Position numbers and translations under genes: made by a program. 64,000 nt of DNA from Craterostigma plantagineum (taxonomy: Eukaryota > Streptophyta > Magnoliopsida > Lamiales > Linderniaceae), in NCBI GenBank assembly GCA_027422505.1, contig JAPQWV010000310.1:1-64000 (forward strand), written 5' to 3'. Positions 35,149-45,440 of this stretch are shown here, in pieces. The notes beneath the pieces were generated by a model. The model saw only the letters and a program-made list of their open reading frames with translations, was not told the origin of the DNA and made no database searches. Numbering within the stretch: the first letter of the stretch is position 1; each line of letters opens with the position of its first letter.

Positions 35149-35883
35149 TTGAGGTCTTGCTTGGCTCCCGGCCTGACTTCCCGAAGCACCTTCCGGGCAC
35201 TATCTCACGAAGTGTCCCGGCTTCCCGCATCTGAAACACGCATTGGCCGGCGTGTTGCAATTCCCGAAGTGCCTCTTTCCGTACCTCTGACAGTTGGGAA
35301 TCGGCACTGCCCCTTGATTCTGATTTGGGTTTGGGGGTCTGTTCACTGTCCCCTGAGGTTGTTGAGGAGGCCTGTTCTGGAATTTATTTTTACCACCTTT
35401 AGGCACAAACTGCCGCTTCTGATTTCCTCCGCTCCATTGTGTTCCTTGCATTTGCACAAATTTGCGCTTGGCCTCTTGTGCCCTCACGATCCGAGCTTCA
35501 GCTTGTTCTGCCACCATTGCCCTCTCTGCTACCTGAGCGTAAGTAGCTCCCTGGATTCCCGCCATGCTCACATCTCTATAGAGCTCGGGTTTCAATCCTT
35601 CTAGGAACCGTTCAATTTTCAGGCATCCGTGCTGACCATGTGTGTCGCGAACCTGGACAGCTGCTCAAACTTTCGTATGTACTCCGCCACGGTCATCGAT
35701 CCCTGCCTGAGGTTTATAAATTCGTTGAGACGCTGGGCTCTCACCGGGGCCGTTAAGTACTTTCCCCGGAATAGTTCCTTGAACCTGTCCCAGCTCATCG
35801 TGGCAGGACTCTCAATCACCGTAATGGTGCCCACCAATGTCCTGCGTTCCCTCTTAACAGAAACACGGCACAGAGGGCCTTTT
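35149..35883 (-). pseudogene. gypsy-A gag, C-terminal part (capsid end and CCHC)
   Basis: Reading down: [68 protein letters not shown], then a basic linker and the CCHC knuckle CFRCGKPGH (about 35240-35215). Frame change near 35610. The upstream gag lies beyond LINE-e. Confidence 0.92.
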
Positions 35884-36842
35884 TTTTTTTGGGAAGTAGT
35901 AATTAAATAAAACGAGGTCAAGGGGTACAACCGCAGTCATGACAAGTCATGCCGCACCAAAACAGAAAAACAACAATCTAACAAAAGGCAAAGAAAGACA
36001 CCCAAACCAGCCGGGAGATCCCGGCGCGAAAGCAAAAGTCACGAGTTCCGCGGTAGCCGAGGTAGCCGAGGAAACCAAGGGAACCAAAGGAGCCAAGGGA
36101 GCCCAACAGAACCTACCAAGCAATGTGCCACATACGACGAAGACCACGATATTGAAACTCGTACTTAGCCGGTAGCACCGAGAGGTAGAGACGCGCCATG
36201 GCTATGACCTCTTCAGTGACAGCCTCGGGTGTGCGCCGTGTACCATCATGCCATTTGCGGTTCCGTTCCGCCCAGATGTGGTAGATGAGAGACGATAGGA
36301 GGTGTCGATACGCCTGGTGATGAAGGTGTTGGCCACGCCATTTAGCAGAAGCCCAGCAAATCCCCACACGCCAATCCGGATAGGGCCAAGCAAATCTCGT
36401 CTTCCGTTGGAGAACTCGTCGACACTGCATAGAAAATGGGCAGTTGAAAAAAGGTGGTTAGTAGTTTCAGTCCCTCCATTGTCGCATAAAACGCAGGCCA
36501 TGGAGTTCGCACGCGATGCAATCCAAAAGTTGTCCCTAGTAGCTAAACGTTCCCGGATAGCGAGCCAAATGATGAAGTCGTGGCGAGGGATTCGCATACT
36601 ACCCTCAAAGAGATCGGCCCAATGCACCTGAGGTCTACGGGGCCGAAGCGTTTCCTTCACAGCCCGGGCAGAGAAGCGCCCATCAGCAGCTCCTTTCCAA
36701 AGAAAGCTGTCCTGTTCGGTAGGGTGGACAGGCGGGAGCTGGTCAGAGAACTCCAAAAACTCCGTCGACGTTTGGCCTGGCCACTCCCACCCAGCCTGGC
36801 CAATCACCGCATTTAAGTGGATATCGTGTGGCAATCCCATGG
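35884..36842 (-). mobile_element. LINE-e, 5'-truncated, inside gypsy-A gag
   Basis: 13-bp TSD cagagggcctttt (35871-35883 and 36843-36855), with the T-run at 35881-35890. ORF2 C-terminal region (36842-36113, mostly open): GLPHDIHLNAVIGQAGWEWPGQ, IPRHDFIIWLAIRERLATRD, CVLCDNGGTETTNH (zf-RVT), ending RRMWHIAW in a second frame. 3' UTR about 35895-36110. Confidence 0.93.
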
Positions 36843-36855
36843 CAGAGGGCCTTTT

Positions 36856-37171
36856 CCACCTCTGGGACTCTGCTGTAAACAAACATGCTCTCCAGCGTTC
36901 TTATCCAGTCTTCGGCTGCCGTCGGGTCAGCCGTATCCTCAAAAGTTGGTGGGTTCAACCTCCTGAACCTTTCTCCCACTATCTCTACCCTGTCGGCCTG
37001 AGTGTTTCCAGCATTCGCGGTGTTCTGCTGAATAAGCTGTTGTATCTGTGTTGACTGCTGGCAAACCAATTCCGTAAGTTGGAAAATGGTCGCATCGCGG
37101 TTGTCAGTAGGGGCCGTGTTTCCCCTATTCTGGTCATCGCCATCGCTCGACTCCCCTCTTGTTCTTACCAT
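36856..37171 (-). pseudogene. gypsy-A gag, N-terminal part
   Basis: Starts MVRTRGESSDGDDQN at 37171. It carries ATIFQLTELVCQQSTQIQQLIQQN (probable coiled coil), then [32 protein letters not shown], the start of the retrotransposon gag domain. It is interrupted by LINE-e shortly after PEVEKAL. Confidence 0.92.
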
Positions 37172-37311
37172 CTTTATACCCTATTCTGATCGTCCTATGG
37201 CCAATAAATTATGCAACATAGAAATCCACATAGAATTAACACTTACTTGTAAGGCCGCTTCCGCTCTTTTGGGTGTGTGTGTATGGACAGTCTACAGAAC
37301 CTGTGACCGAA

Positions 37312-37323
37312 GCTCTGATACCA
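37312..37323 (-). other. gypsy-A primer binding site (initiator tRNA-Met)
   Basis: Minus strand TGGTATCAGAGC, 3 bp inside the 5' LTR end. Confidence 0.95.
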
Positions 37324-37326
37324 CCC

Positions 37327-40300
37327 TGTCACGACCCGACTTCCCTAACTGCCTATTCTAGCGCATTCCTATGTGCCTAGCGAGTTATGAGTAGTAAGGT
37401 ACACTGAAAATGCGTATAAAATTTTTCTTTTTCCATTTACATAATGGAATGATGTTCTGTACAAGTCAAAAGAATACATGTCGAACACTAAGTTCCAGAC
37501 ATGATCTAACTACGAGGACGAAGGTGTGTCGGCACAGCAAAAGGCTCCTATGCGCCCGGCCTCACAGGTCGTCATCCATACACACACGTCCACCCCAAAA
37601 GCAGCGCGAAGCTCCAAAAGATTGGCCTTGTCATCTAACGCGATCACGTACCGTGCTCGCTGGCGGCTACAACACATAACATAAAAGAATGAGCCACCGA
37701 GGCTCAGTAAGCAGAAATCATGCATGTATGCACGTGCCCCTTTCCCCGCAAAGGCAAACCCTGCCGATGCATAAATTTCTAAGCAAGGGCAATCCGCGCC
37801 GATGCATATTACACTCGCAAGGGCATTCCACGCCGATGCACCTAGTACTTGTACTAGTAACACTCAGGGCCCTCGACTAATCTTACTATGCACCACAAGA
37901 GCTCACGTCCCTCAGGACAATACGACAGCGGTCCACGCCAGATGGCCGAACCCTAGGATGCACATCGTTCCCTTAGGTCGCCATATGAACCCGGTTGTCC
38001 CCGACTGTCCGGCGGTCGCTCACGCTGGTAGCCTACGCTGAGGTTGCCTACACCAGGGTTCCACCCGGTGCCGCTTATACCCTCAGGTCGCACCCTCCAG
38101 GTCGCACCTTACCGCCATGGGCCATGCCCGAATCCTATCCATAGGATACCAATATATATATTTACAATAATAGTACGACGACGCTAAACGCCGCCCTGGT
38201 AGCATAGTAGACAGCCCCTGACTCAACTATGAGTCGACACACTTGCCCACATCGGCAAGTCCTCGTCGCGTACAAGCGACATATCACCATGCACACTCTA
38301 TCCCATGACCCTTCCCCATGAGTTCGTGCGTGCACATGAGTATGCATATGCGAATAAATGCAATTTATGCTAATCACATGAAGGCGTTACGATCAGTCCA
38401 CGTAATCATGAAATCACGCAGGCACATAGTCACACAAAACATATAACACGCAAGTTATGTGTTGTAGTTGGATTTCTACTTACCTGGCGTCCGTAGATTT
38501 CTAGCTACTGGTTCGGTGAACTCCCCTAGTTCTTGACCTTACGCAATAAGCAATGGTATCAGTACTTTGTCCAATTACTTGGCTAGCTAATTCGCTAATT
38601 TTTAATACTTCGAACTAATTTTCGACTTATAGCTCGTTATACTTGTAAACCCGTGAATTCTACCTGACTCGTGAACTTATGAGTCGTGAACTTATATAGT
38701 TCACTTATATAGTTCACTAACTTGCTATCGACTCATGAGGTTATATCGCGAACTTATGTAGTTCGAGAGGCGTACGAAATTTGTCTTTAAACTATTTGCT
38801 AGCCGGTCTAGTGAAATTCCTAAAATTTTGTCCTTTAAACCTGCCAAGGCTATAAAGTCAGTCCATAAATTATTTTAAATCAACTACATAATTTTTATTC
38901 CAAATTTCTATCGAATGCAACGTCTACCTATACCGAAAATTGGCCCTGAGGACACCGATAGGCAAATTATGATCGGGCGTTGAAAGAGCCTATGCTCATT
39001 GGGATCGGAATATTTTTCTGATTAAATGGTGCGAAATATTTTTCCTCAAAAGGCGATTGTTTTTTTTTTATAACTTAAAACGTTTTTAATCTAGGGGGTT
39101 CAATTCGCGATTTGTATGAAGTTCGCAAAAGCCATGAATTCGCCAAGTTCGTGTTTTGCGAACTCCTTTCTTACCCGCTTCGCGAATCCCCTAAGAGCTT
39201 TTAAGTTGTTTCGTGGTTTGAATGGAGTTCGCAAACCTCCATCGATTCGCAAAACTCATCCCATGTTGTGAAACTCATCGGGTTCGCCCAACATCCCCTA
39301 GTTCGCGAAGTGTACCTCTCAATTTAGGATTCGCGAACTTTTCATTTCGCGAACCCTAATCCGCAAAGTTTCCTAGTTCGCGAATTCTACATGGCCGAAG
39401 CTAAGTTTTCAACTTCTCTTAATTCGCCAAACTTACCTCAATTCGCGAAACATCTCAGCGTTCATTCCACGAATCCGCATATGCGAATCCTTAGAGTTCG
39501 CAATTCTCTTTTCACGTAGGGTTCGTGAATTCTTATCTCTTCTAGAGTTCGCGAACTCATGCATGTGAAGCTTTAGAGTTCGCAATCCTCCTTTTACCAA
39601 GGATTCGCGAACCATGATTCGCGAAACCCTTATTTCACGACCCCAATTCGCAAAGTCTCTAGGTTCGCCAACTTCGATCAATTCGCGACTTTTATGGAGT
39701 TTGCGAACCTCATCATGCCTAGGGTTCGCGAACTAGAGTTCGCGAAGTTTACACTTCACGACTCCATTCCTACCAAAAACACTTTTTGACTCGCAAACCT
39801 AAAATACTTCGATCTAACCATCCCCTTTTTTCAAGAACTCATGGAATACCCTAAAAACTTCAAGAACCTTAAGCATCGAACTTAATAACACGTCTGACAC
39901 ATATTTTCGTACTCTAACATCCTAAACAAGTTAATATATAAGATTAATGGTACAACGTTAAGGTGCGAAGATATACATTTGATAATTATATCCGCACAAT
40001 CCTAGCCTAAGATATTCCCGTTCTTATAATTCTTAGGGTATGTTTTTGCTTGGAATAAAATATAAAGCCATGGTAAGAACTCATACCTACTTCCAAGCTT
40101 TTCTTGAATTTATTTCGGTTTCTCCTTTCTTCCTTCGTTGCACCTTCGATTCTTTTCTTGCTAAGTGAGTTTTGAGAGTTTAATGGATTTTAGGTAGATA
40201 CTTTAACAAAAGGTATGGTGATGGGATTTGTCCCAACGTGAACTCCCCCCATTTTAAGGGACTTGTCTCACATATAATTTCTCATGGATTGGGCCACATG

Positions 40301-40580
40301 TTTAAATTTAGCCTAATTTTAACTATGGTCCAATTCCTATTATAAAATGTATTAATCCTCCATTTTCCTTGCTCTATTTTCGAAAGTCCCTAATTAAATT
40401 CGAAGTCTTACAGTGCAAATTAAATGCACCGAATTTACCAAATAATCCAGCGCACATTTTAACATGCAGATTTCACATAATTCACACGAGCACGAAATAA
40501 TTTCACGAAATGCGCATAATCACACTCATCATTTACGCAAATTTATTGGCCTTACTATTCACGAGGACCCGGGTGCTACA
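37327..40580 (-). repeat. gypsy-A 5' LTR (3254 bp), intact
   Basis: TG...CA ends on both strands. It preserves the segment 38503-38994 lost from the other LTR. It carries the TTCGCGAA array at about 39100-39760. No coding sequence. Confidence 0.95.
39100..39760. repeat. TTCGCGAA motif array in gypsy-A 5' LTR
   Basis: Counterpart of 30221-30880 with nearly the same motif set. A few sites differ: ttcgcaaa at 39121 where the other LTR keeps ttcgcgaa, and the reverse at 39603. Confidence 0.9.
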
Positions 40581-41068
40581 CCTCTGGCGGTCCCTAAGCA
40601 TCAGTTCATCCTTTGGCTGGCCATTAGAGACAGACTTGCGACCCGAGATAAACTTTGGTGGCGGCAGCGGCAGGATCCTCTTTGTGCCTTCTATGTGACA
40701 CCCAAACGGATGAAACGATAAGACATCTATTTTTTGAGTGTGCTTTTTCTAGACATTGTCTTCGTTTGGTCCGTAACAGGTTGCGGCTCAATTGGCCGAG
40801 AAGGGACTGGTTTGACGGCATACGCTGGGCCCCCTATCGATGGAGAGGCCATCACCTTGCTTGGATGGGGCCTCGACATGCTATTGCCTCGTTGGTTTAC
40901 CACATTTGGATGGAGAGGAACAAACGATGGCGTGAGGGACGACGACGCACCCCCGAACAAGTCACGGCCGAGATTGAAGTCCTCTTGTGCTTACGACTCT
41001 CCACCATCCCGAACAAGTACCATCTCCAGGCTAGCGCTCTAAAACGAGTCTGGCGCTTGACTTGGTAG
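40581..41068 (+). pseudogene. LINE-1 ORF2, last part (zf-RVT and C-terminus)
   Basis: Resumes ORF2 after gypsy-A: PKHQFILWLAIRDRLATRDK (40593-40652), a frame change, then an open stretch 40655-41068. That stretch has the Cys/His motif CLLCDTQTDETIRHLFFEC (C-x2-C...H-x4-C), FSRHCLRLVRNRLRLNWPRR, ASLVYHIWMERNKRW and the end ALKRVWRLTW. This is the zf-RVT region of plant L1 ORF2. The stop TAG is at 41066-41068. Confidence 0.92.
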
Positions 41069-41732
41069 AATCGCTCCACTTGACGAGCCGCGCTTATGCC
41101 CCTGAGCTGGCCACTGTGGCGGATTTCACTTATGTATATGCTATTTATGTTTACTCGTGCTTTGTCCCTGCTCGCATCTGTCTTTGTCTTTGTTCGTGGG
41201 TGCAGATGGCTCTCTCGGGCTTGGTGTGGATTGGCCGTGCTGTTGTTGGACTGGGTGCGAGGTCCTCCTGGCGGATTTGCTATGTGTGCGGGTCACAAGG
41301 ACCACCTGGTGGGTTCACTCCGGTTGGATAACAGGAGCTGGCGCACTTGCGCCCCTCACCGACCTTTTCTTTGCGGATGTTCCACATTCCCGCTTGGAGC
41401 ATTCACTTTGTGTTACCGCATCCGGTCTCTGTGCCCTTGGCGCTGTTCTTGGCAATGTGCTTTACTCCCCTGCTGATACTACAACTGGTATCAGGAACCC
41501 GATGATGGAAGTGGTTTGTGACGCCTACGTAGCCTTATCCTACGTGACTCCTCTGTAATTTGGCTTTGGTTCTTTGGGACCTTGTAGGTCGTCTGGGTTG
41601 TTTGGTAGTGTTGCCTCTTGGTCGGTTGTTCATTACCGTTTGGTGCATCGTGAGCGGTATCACGCACGCTGTCTTGTAAACTCCTGTTTTTCCATTTATT
41701 TAGTGACCCCTTTCCAAAAAAAAATAAATAAA
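41069..41732 (+). other. LINE-1 3' UTR and tail
   Basis: Non-coding in this family. Its complement is what precedes the T-runs of the truncated copies (cf. 7229-7600, 29682-30110). It ends with aaaaaaaaataaataaataaa. Open frames across it have no recognisable homology and are not called. Confidence 0.85.
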
Positions 41733-41807
41733 TAAATAAAGTACGCAGATGGTTTATTAACTATCCTAACAGATTACTCCTAAATCAACTAGAGATTCAA
41801 AGAACAC

Positions 41808-41870
41808 TCCTAAACTGGTAGAGAGCTTTCAGATAATAAAGATGTGCTCGGGATTCGAATCCCGCCAGGT
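41808..41870 (+). tRNA. tRNA-like sequence (T-arm/B-box)
   Basis: aactggtagagagc resembles a D-arm/box A, and cgggattcgaatcccg (41849-41864) is a perfect 5-bp T-stem with a TTCGAAT-type loop. No consistent acceptor stem was found and the anticodon arm is poor. It lies inside an LTR, so it is probably a relic or chance match. Confidence 0.3.
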
Positions 41871-42569
41871 ATTATCGCCTAAGACAATGAAATATCGTGC
41901 TTACGTGATTCTTGACTAGATCGCAGTAATTTTCCTACTCGCTCGCGAGTTTTCCATCATCCTAAACGCTCGCGGGGATCTACAATTCAGTAATTACTAA
42001 CAGCAAGGATCGAGTATTTGCTTTCGCCCTATACTCGAATCCTATCATCTACGAACGGCCTAATTGTTGTTTACTTGTCGCCCTAAACGATTTTCCATGC
42101 ATTCACTTTAACACATAGACATATTAAAAAGCGAAGAAACAAATTCATAGAACGACAAATAGTCATAATACACAAGTCACGATAAACATGTCTTAAATAC
42201 GAAATATCCTAGCGTTCATCTAATCCCAAACACATAGGGAATTTAACTACTCATAATAGACGGGAAAACAACAAAAGAAATAGAGAATAGAGAAGGAAGA
42301 CTTACTGGCGAATTAGGGATGGTAACGTGGATGAATCTTCGTTCTTCGTTCAATTGGGCGTGATTGCGTCGCTGATCCGTTTCTCGTGCTCCAGGATGTA
42401 ATTCTCTGTTCTTGCTGCTCTTTTTCGTCTCTTAATAGATTATGGTTGATATCTGGTCGGTGTCCCCTTTTCTGAGTCGAATTTGGGCTTTAATACTGAA
42501 ATTCGCTACTGTCACGGCCTGGGACATGGGCCTTCAGGGCTGTGACAGTCGTCGTTTTGCCTCTCGCAC

Positions 42570-42880
42570 TTTCTGCCAAGTGTCACGGCCAAGTGCACTG
42601 GGTGTCACGACCGTGACTGCTGAACTTCGACTCTCTGCCAAGCATCACGGCCAAGTGCACTGGGTGTCACGGCCGTGACTTCTGAACTTCGACACTCTGC
42701 CAAGTGTCACGGCCAAGTGCACTGGGTGTCACGGCCGTGACAATCACCTGTTTGGAACCCCTCGCTCTCTGCCCAACGTCACGGCCTCGTGCACTAGGTG
42801 TCACGGGCGTGACTGTTTAGTTGGTTGGCCTCTATCCCTTGTCACAGCCTCGTGCACTAGGTGTCACGGCCGTGACCGAC
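42570..42880. repeat. About 62-bp tandem array with GTCACGGCCGTGAC palindrome
   Basis: Five units, each centred on the 14-bp palindrome or a one-mismatch form, at 42604, 42666, 42728, 42800 and 42863. Each is preceded by a second cacggcc half-site and aagtgcactgg or cgtgcactagg, so each unit can fold as a hairpin. Located within the Athila/Tat-like LTR. Confidence 0.9.
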
Positions 42881-43062
42881 ACCAGTTTTCATCGTCTTCG
42901 CACCGTTTTACCTCATTTCGCTCCTTTTCGCCCGAAACCGTCCTAAGGCCTTATAATACTAAAATAAGTAGAAATAGGGTTAATAAGTGCACAAGATGAC
43001 TACGAAAACTCTATTATGAGCCAATTAAATACTACAATAAGCGTACTACAATACGTTTATCA

Positions 43063-43219
43063 CTTAAACATTTGCTTGTCCTCAAGTAAATTAGAAAGGG
43101 CATCGAATCAAGATGACGGCACAATTGTTCGCAATTTACCATCGAAGGTAGAAATCAAGGAGAAATCGAACTTAGCGCAATTACACCTCCAGTGCGTGCG
43201 ATTTTCACACACTAACACC
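43063..43219 (-). other. Athila/Tat-like internal 3' remnant
   Basis: Minus strand CTTGAGGACAAGCAAATGTTTAAG abuts the LTR start. No coding domain was recognised in the remaining 130 bp, and the boundary with LINE-2 is approximate. Confidence 0.4.
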
Positions 43220-43462
43220 AACGTGACCTTTCACTTCTTAATCGACCCATCACAACCGCCGACCACCTTGTTAGCCGCCGACGACGACCCCGCCTTACTG
43301 CTGACCGAAACCGCCCCAACCCCAGCCCTCCACCCCAGGATCAGACGGCGATGGGAGGGCCGTGACCTTTCATTTTCCCACGCACATCCCACCAAAAACC
43401 CTACGCGACTTTTGAACTTCCGCCGCCTTTGGATCTCGTCGTCCTTGCCGAAGCTGCCTCTG

Positions 43463-43516
43463 ATGGATAATAAGGATCATCTTGAACCCCTGCCGGACTA
43501 TGGGCTGCTTAGGAAT
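43463..43516 (+). pseudogene. LINE-2 ORF1, first 18 codons
   Basis: MDNKDHLEPLPDYGLLRN corresponds to the LINE-1 ORF1 start around IPDYEALRNN. It stops at the gypsy-B target duplication and continues in frame at 53584. Confidence 0.85.
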
Positions 43517-43995
43517 TGTAACGACCCTACTTTTCTAATTAAATTGTTCGGCGGATTTCTGCAACGAAAGCCACGGAAGGCCCATTTTACGAAAAACTTT
43601 TTAAATAAAAGATTTACATATCATAAAACAGTGTTTTACAAAAGTCAGTATTTACATGGGCCGAAGCCCCAAAAATAAAAAAAATGTCTAGAGCCGCTCC
43701 ACAGGTCGCATCCATGTACCGCTCTCGCCCTCAAAAGCCCGTGGAGCCACCGCCGCCAGCCGCTAGCCTAGTCCCGACGTTCGCCGACGTCGGACTCATC
43801 GTTACCTACAACACATAAAGGCCTGAGCGATTTGCTCAGTAGGTGAATTCATGCATATGCACCGTGCGCTCAGTCCCCATCCCAATATCTCACAATCATG
43901 GAATAAATGCAATGCACGCTCCTTTTCTCACAGTCCTACACATTAGGGCCCTAGGTTAGACTCGGCACCTCGCGTGCAAATCATATCATATCACC

Positions 43996-44303
43996 GACGG
44001 TTTTGCACCTCGGGTTGCGCTACCACGCTCTCCCTAGTAGACAGGTCGTTCACGCCTGTCTGCCGTCCCTGAGCTAACGTAACCAGCGGTTTGCACCTCG
44101 GGCTGCTCACACCCGAGTAGACAGGTCGTTCACGCCTGTCTCCCGCACCTGAGCAAATATCTGGCGGTTTGCACCTCGGGTTGCTCACACCCGAGTAGAC
44201 AAATCGATCACGTCTGTCTCCCGCTCTGGAGCTAACAATAAGTGGTTTGCACCCCGGGTCGCTCACACCCGGGTAGACAGGTCGTTCACGCCTGTCTCCC
44301 ACC
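43996..44303. repeat. Hairpin-unit tandem array in gypsy-B 3' LTR
   Basis: Four units of about 78-88 bp, marked by gcacc at 44005, 44093, 44171 and 44249. Each carries a CTCGGG(T)...(A)CCCGAG inverted repeat followed by AGACAGG...CCTGTCT. In unit 4 the first stem is CCCGGG/CCCGGG. Confidence 0.92.
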
Positions 44304-44854
44304 GGTGCCCTATGAGTCTAACCCTATCCTCACGATCGTCTCATTCTACCCCGCTCACACAGTCCCCATAGGGTACGTGTAACCACCCATGTGGTCACCA
44401 TCTCCCCAAAATGCTATGACGTGTCGTGATATGTAATACCATCATATAAATCACACAATAGTTAATAATCACATAATATATATAAATCCCACAATAATTA
44501 AAATCACATAGTAAATTACACAATAATTAAAATCACATAGTATATCACTAAAGTTTTCCAAAAGCCTTCTAACCCCATCGCTCAAATAAACCAAGGGTAA
44601 AAAGAATTGGGCCTATCCTAGACTAAAGCTCATTTTAAGATTAACATAAGTCATCAAATGAAACGGGCCTATCCTTGGCTGAGCCCAACTTATACTAAGC
44701 CTAGTCAACTCATTCTAAATGGTCAACTCGGAGCATGTTACTGGTACTCATCGCTCCCAAGATCTCGCTCGCTTGGTTCGTTGTTAAGGTCGCTGAAGAT
44801 AATCGACACCAACAGTTTCATCAGCTATGACCTCTGTGAATAACTCGCCGGAAT

Positions 44855-45440
44855 GGAGTCCCAACGAAAATCGTCCGACTTGAAGTTCGACTGGAAATCG
44901 TCCGATTTGAGGAGGCGTGCTCAACTTGCCTCGTTTGGAGCCACCCGATTTAGGGCCTGACGGAAATCGCCCGATTTTCGTTGGATGGATTTTTGCCCGA
45001 TTTCGAAAAGAGCTCGGCGATTTCCCAGTTATTCGACACGTGCCACGGTAAGGATTTCGCCCGACCTTCGCTCCAACGTATTTCGCCCGATCTGTGCAGC
45101 GTTCGAAATGAAGTCGCCCGATTTCTTCGCTAGGATGGATTTCGCCCGATTTCTAGACAAGGAGCTCGGCGATTTCATTGCTGTCCGACACGTATTGCAG
45201 CGGAAATCGTCCGATATCATTCACAATGTAATTCACCCGATTTCCTTGTGCAGTGTTTGATCGATTTCTCCCCATTGGAAAAAGAACTGTAAATTCGCCC
45301 GATTTCCTTTGCACAGTGTTTTGATCGATTACACTTCATTGGAGAGAGGCTGACTAGCGATACCAGTTGGCTCAGTATTTTACTATGATGTGGGTCTATT
45401 GCCCGATTTCTGAGTCTCATTCAATTTGCCCGATTTACCC
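44855..45440. repeat. AAATCG-NN-CGATTT motif array in gypsy-B 3' LTR
   Basis: About fourteen occurrences of cgcccgattt and close variants, some as the full near-palindrome aaatcgcccgattt (about 44966) or aaatcgtccgattt (about 44886). Irregular spacing. Confidence 0.88.

Larger units (their letters stand above)
28496..40580 (-). mobile_element. gypsy-A: complete Tekay-type chromovirus LTR retrotransposon
   Basis: A 12.1-kb minus-strand element with 5-bp TSD CCTCT (28491-28495 and 40581-40585), two LTRs, tRNA-iMet PBS, PPT, gag and pol in the order PR-RT-RH-IN-chromodomain. It is inserted inside ORF2 of LINE-1; the LINE reading frame is continuous across the site when the element and one TSD copy are ignored. 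The element was later hit by LINE-d (in the 3' LTR) and LINE-e (in gag). Coding regions carry several nonsense and frameshift changes. Confidence 0.95.
23253..41732 (+). mobile_element. LINE-1, near full-length L1-type retrotransposon (split by gypsy-A)
   Basis: Flanked by a 17-bp TSD (taaataaagtacgcaga at 23236-23252 and 41733-41749). Subtracting gypsy-A and one TSD copy leaves about 6.4 kb: 5' UTR 23253-23509, ORF1 about 23510-25503, ORF2 from 25500 interrupted at 28495 and resuming at 40581 to 41068, 3' UTR 41069-41715, and an A-rich tail with (aaat)n. It is the only copy with both ends present. Multiple frameshifts make it inactive. Confidence 0.93.
23031..43062 (-). repeat. Athila/Tat-like gypsy LTR (minus), split by LINE-1 plus gypsy-A
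   Basis: Outside the nested insertions the LTR occupies 23031-23252 and 41750-43062, about 1.54 kb. On the minus strand it starts TGATAAACGTATTG just after CTTGAGGACAAGCAAATGTTTAAG, a sequence commonly seen upstream of the 3' LTR of Athila/Tat elements. It ends ...GACTAGTCA. Near its end it carries TTCCTCGTGTTCGATACTCG and a TACTGCACTAC block, paralleled in the LTR-like region at 62109-63656. Lineage assignment comes from remembered family features, not from any coding domain. Confidence 0.5.

Noticed and set aside
41069..41558. Open frames of 89-133 codons
   Set aside because: They lie in the LINE-1 3' UTR after the ORF2 stop and overlap each other in all three frames; no homology recognised.
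42442..43678. ORFs of 78 and 220 codons
   Set aside because: The first overlaps the GTCACGGCCGTGAC array; the second runs across the Athila-like remnant, the LINE-2 5' UTR and the gypsy-B LTR boundary, so it cannot be one gene.
43991..44302. Repeat protein encoded by the minus strand (GDRRERPVY repeats)
   Set aside because: The open frame is a by-product of the about 80-bp DNA repeat inside an LTR; the same DNA is non-coding in the family context and the frame has no start context or homology.
43996..44303. CRISPR-like array
   Set aside because: Repeats are contiguous with no unique spacers, irregular in length, and sit in a plant LTR.
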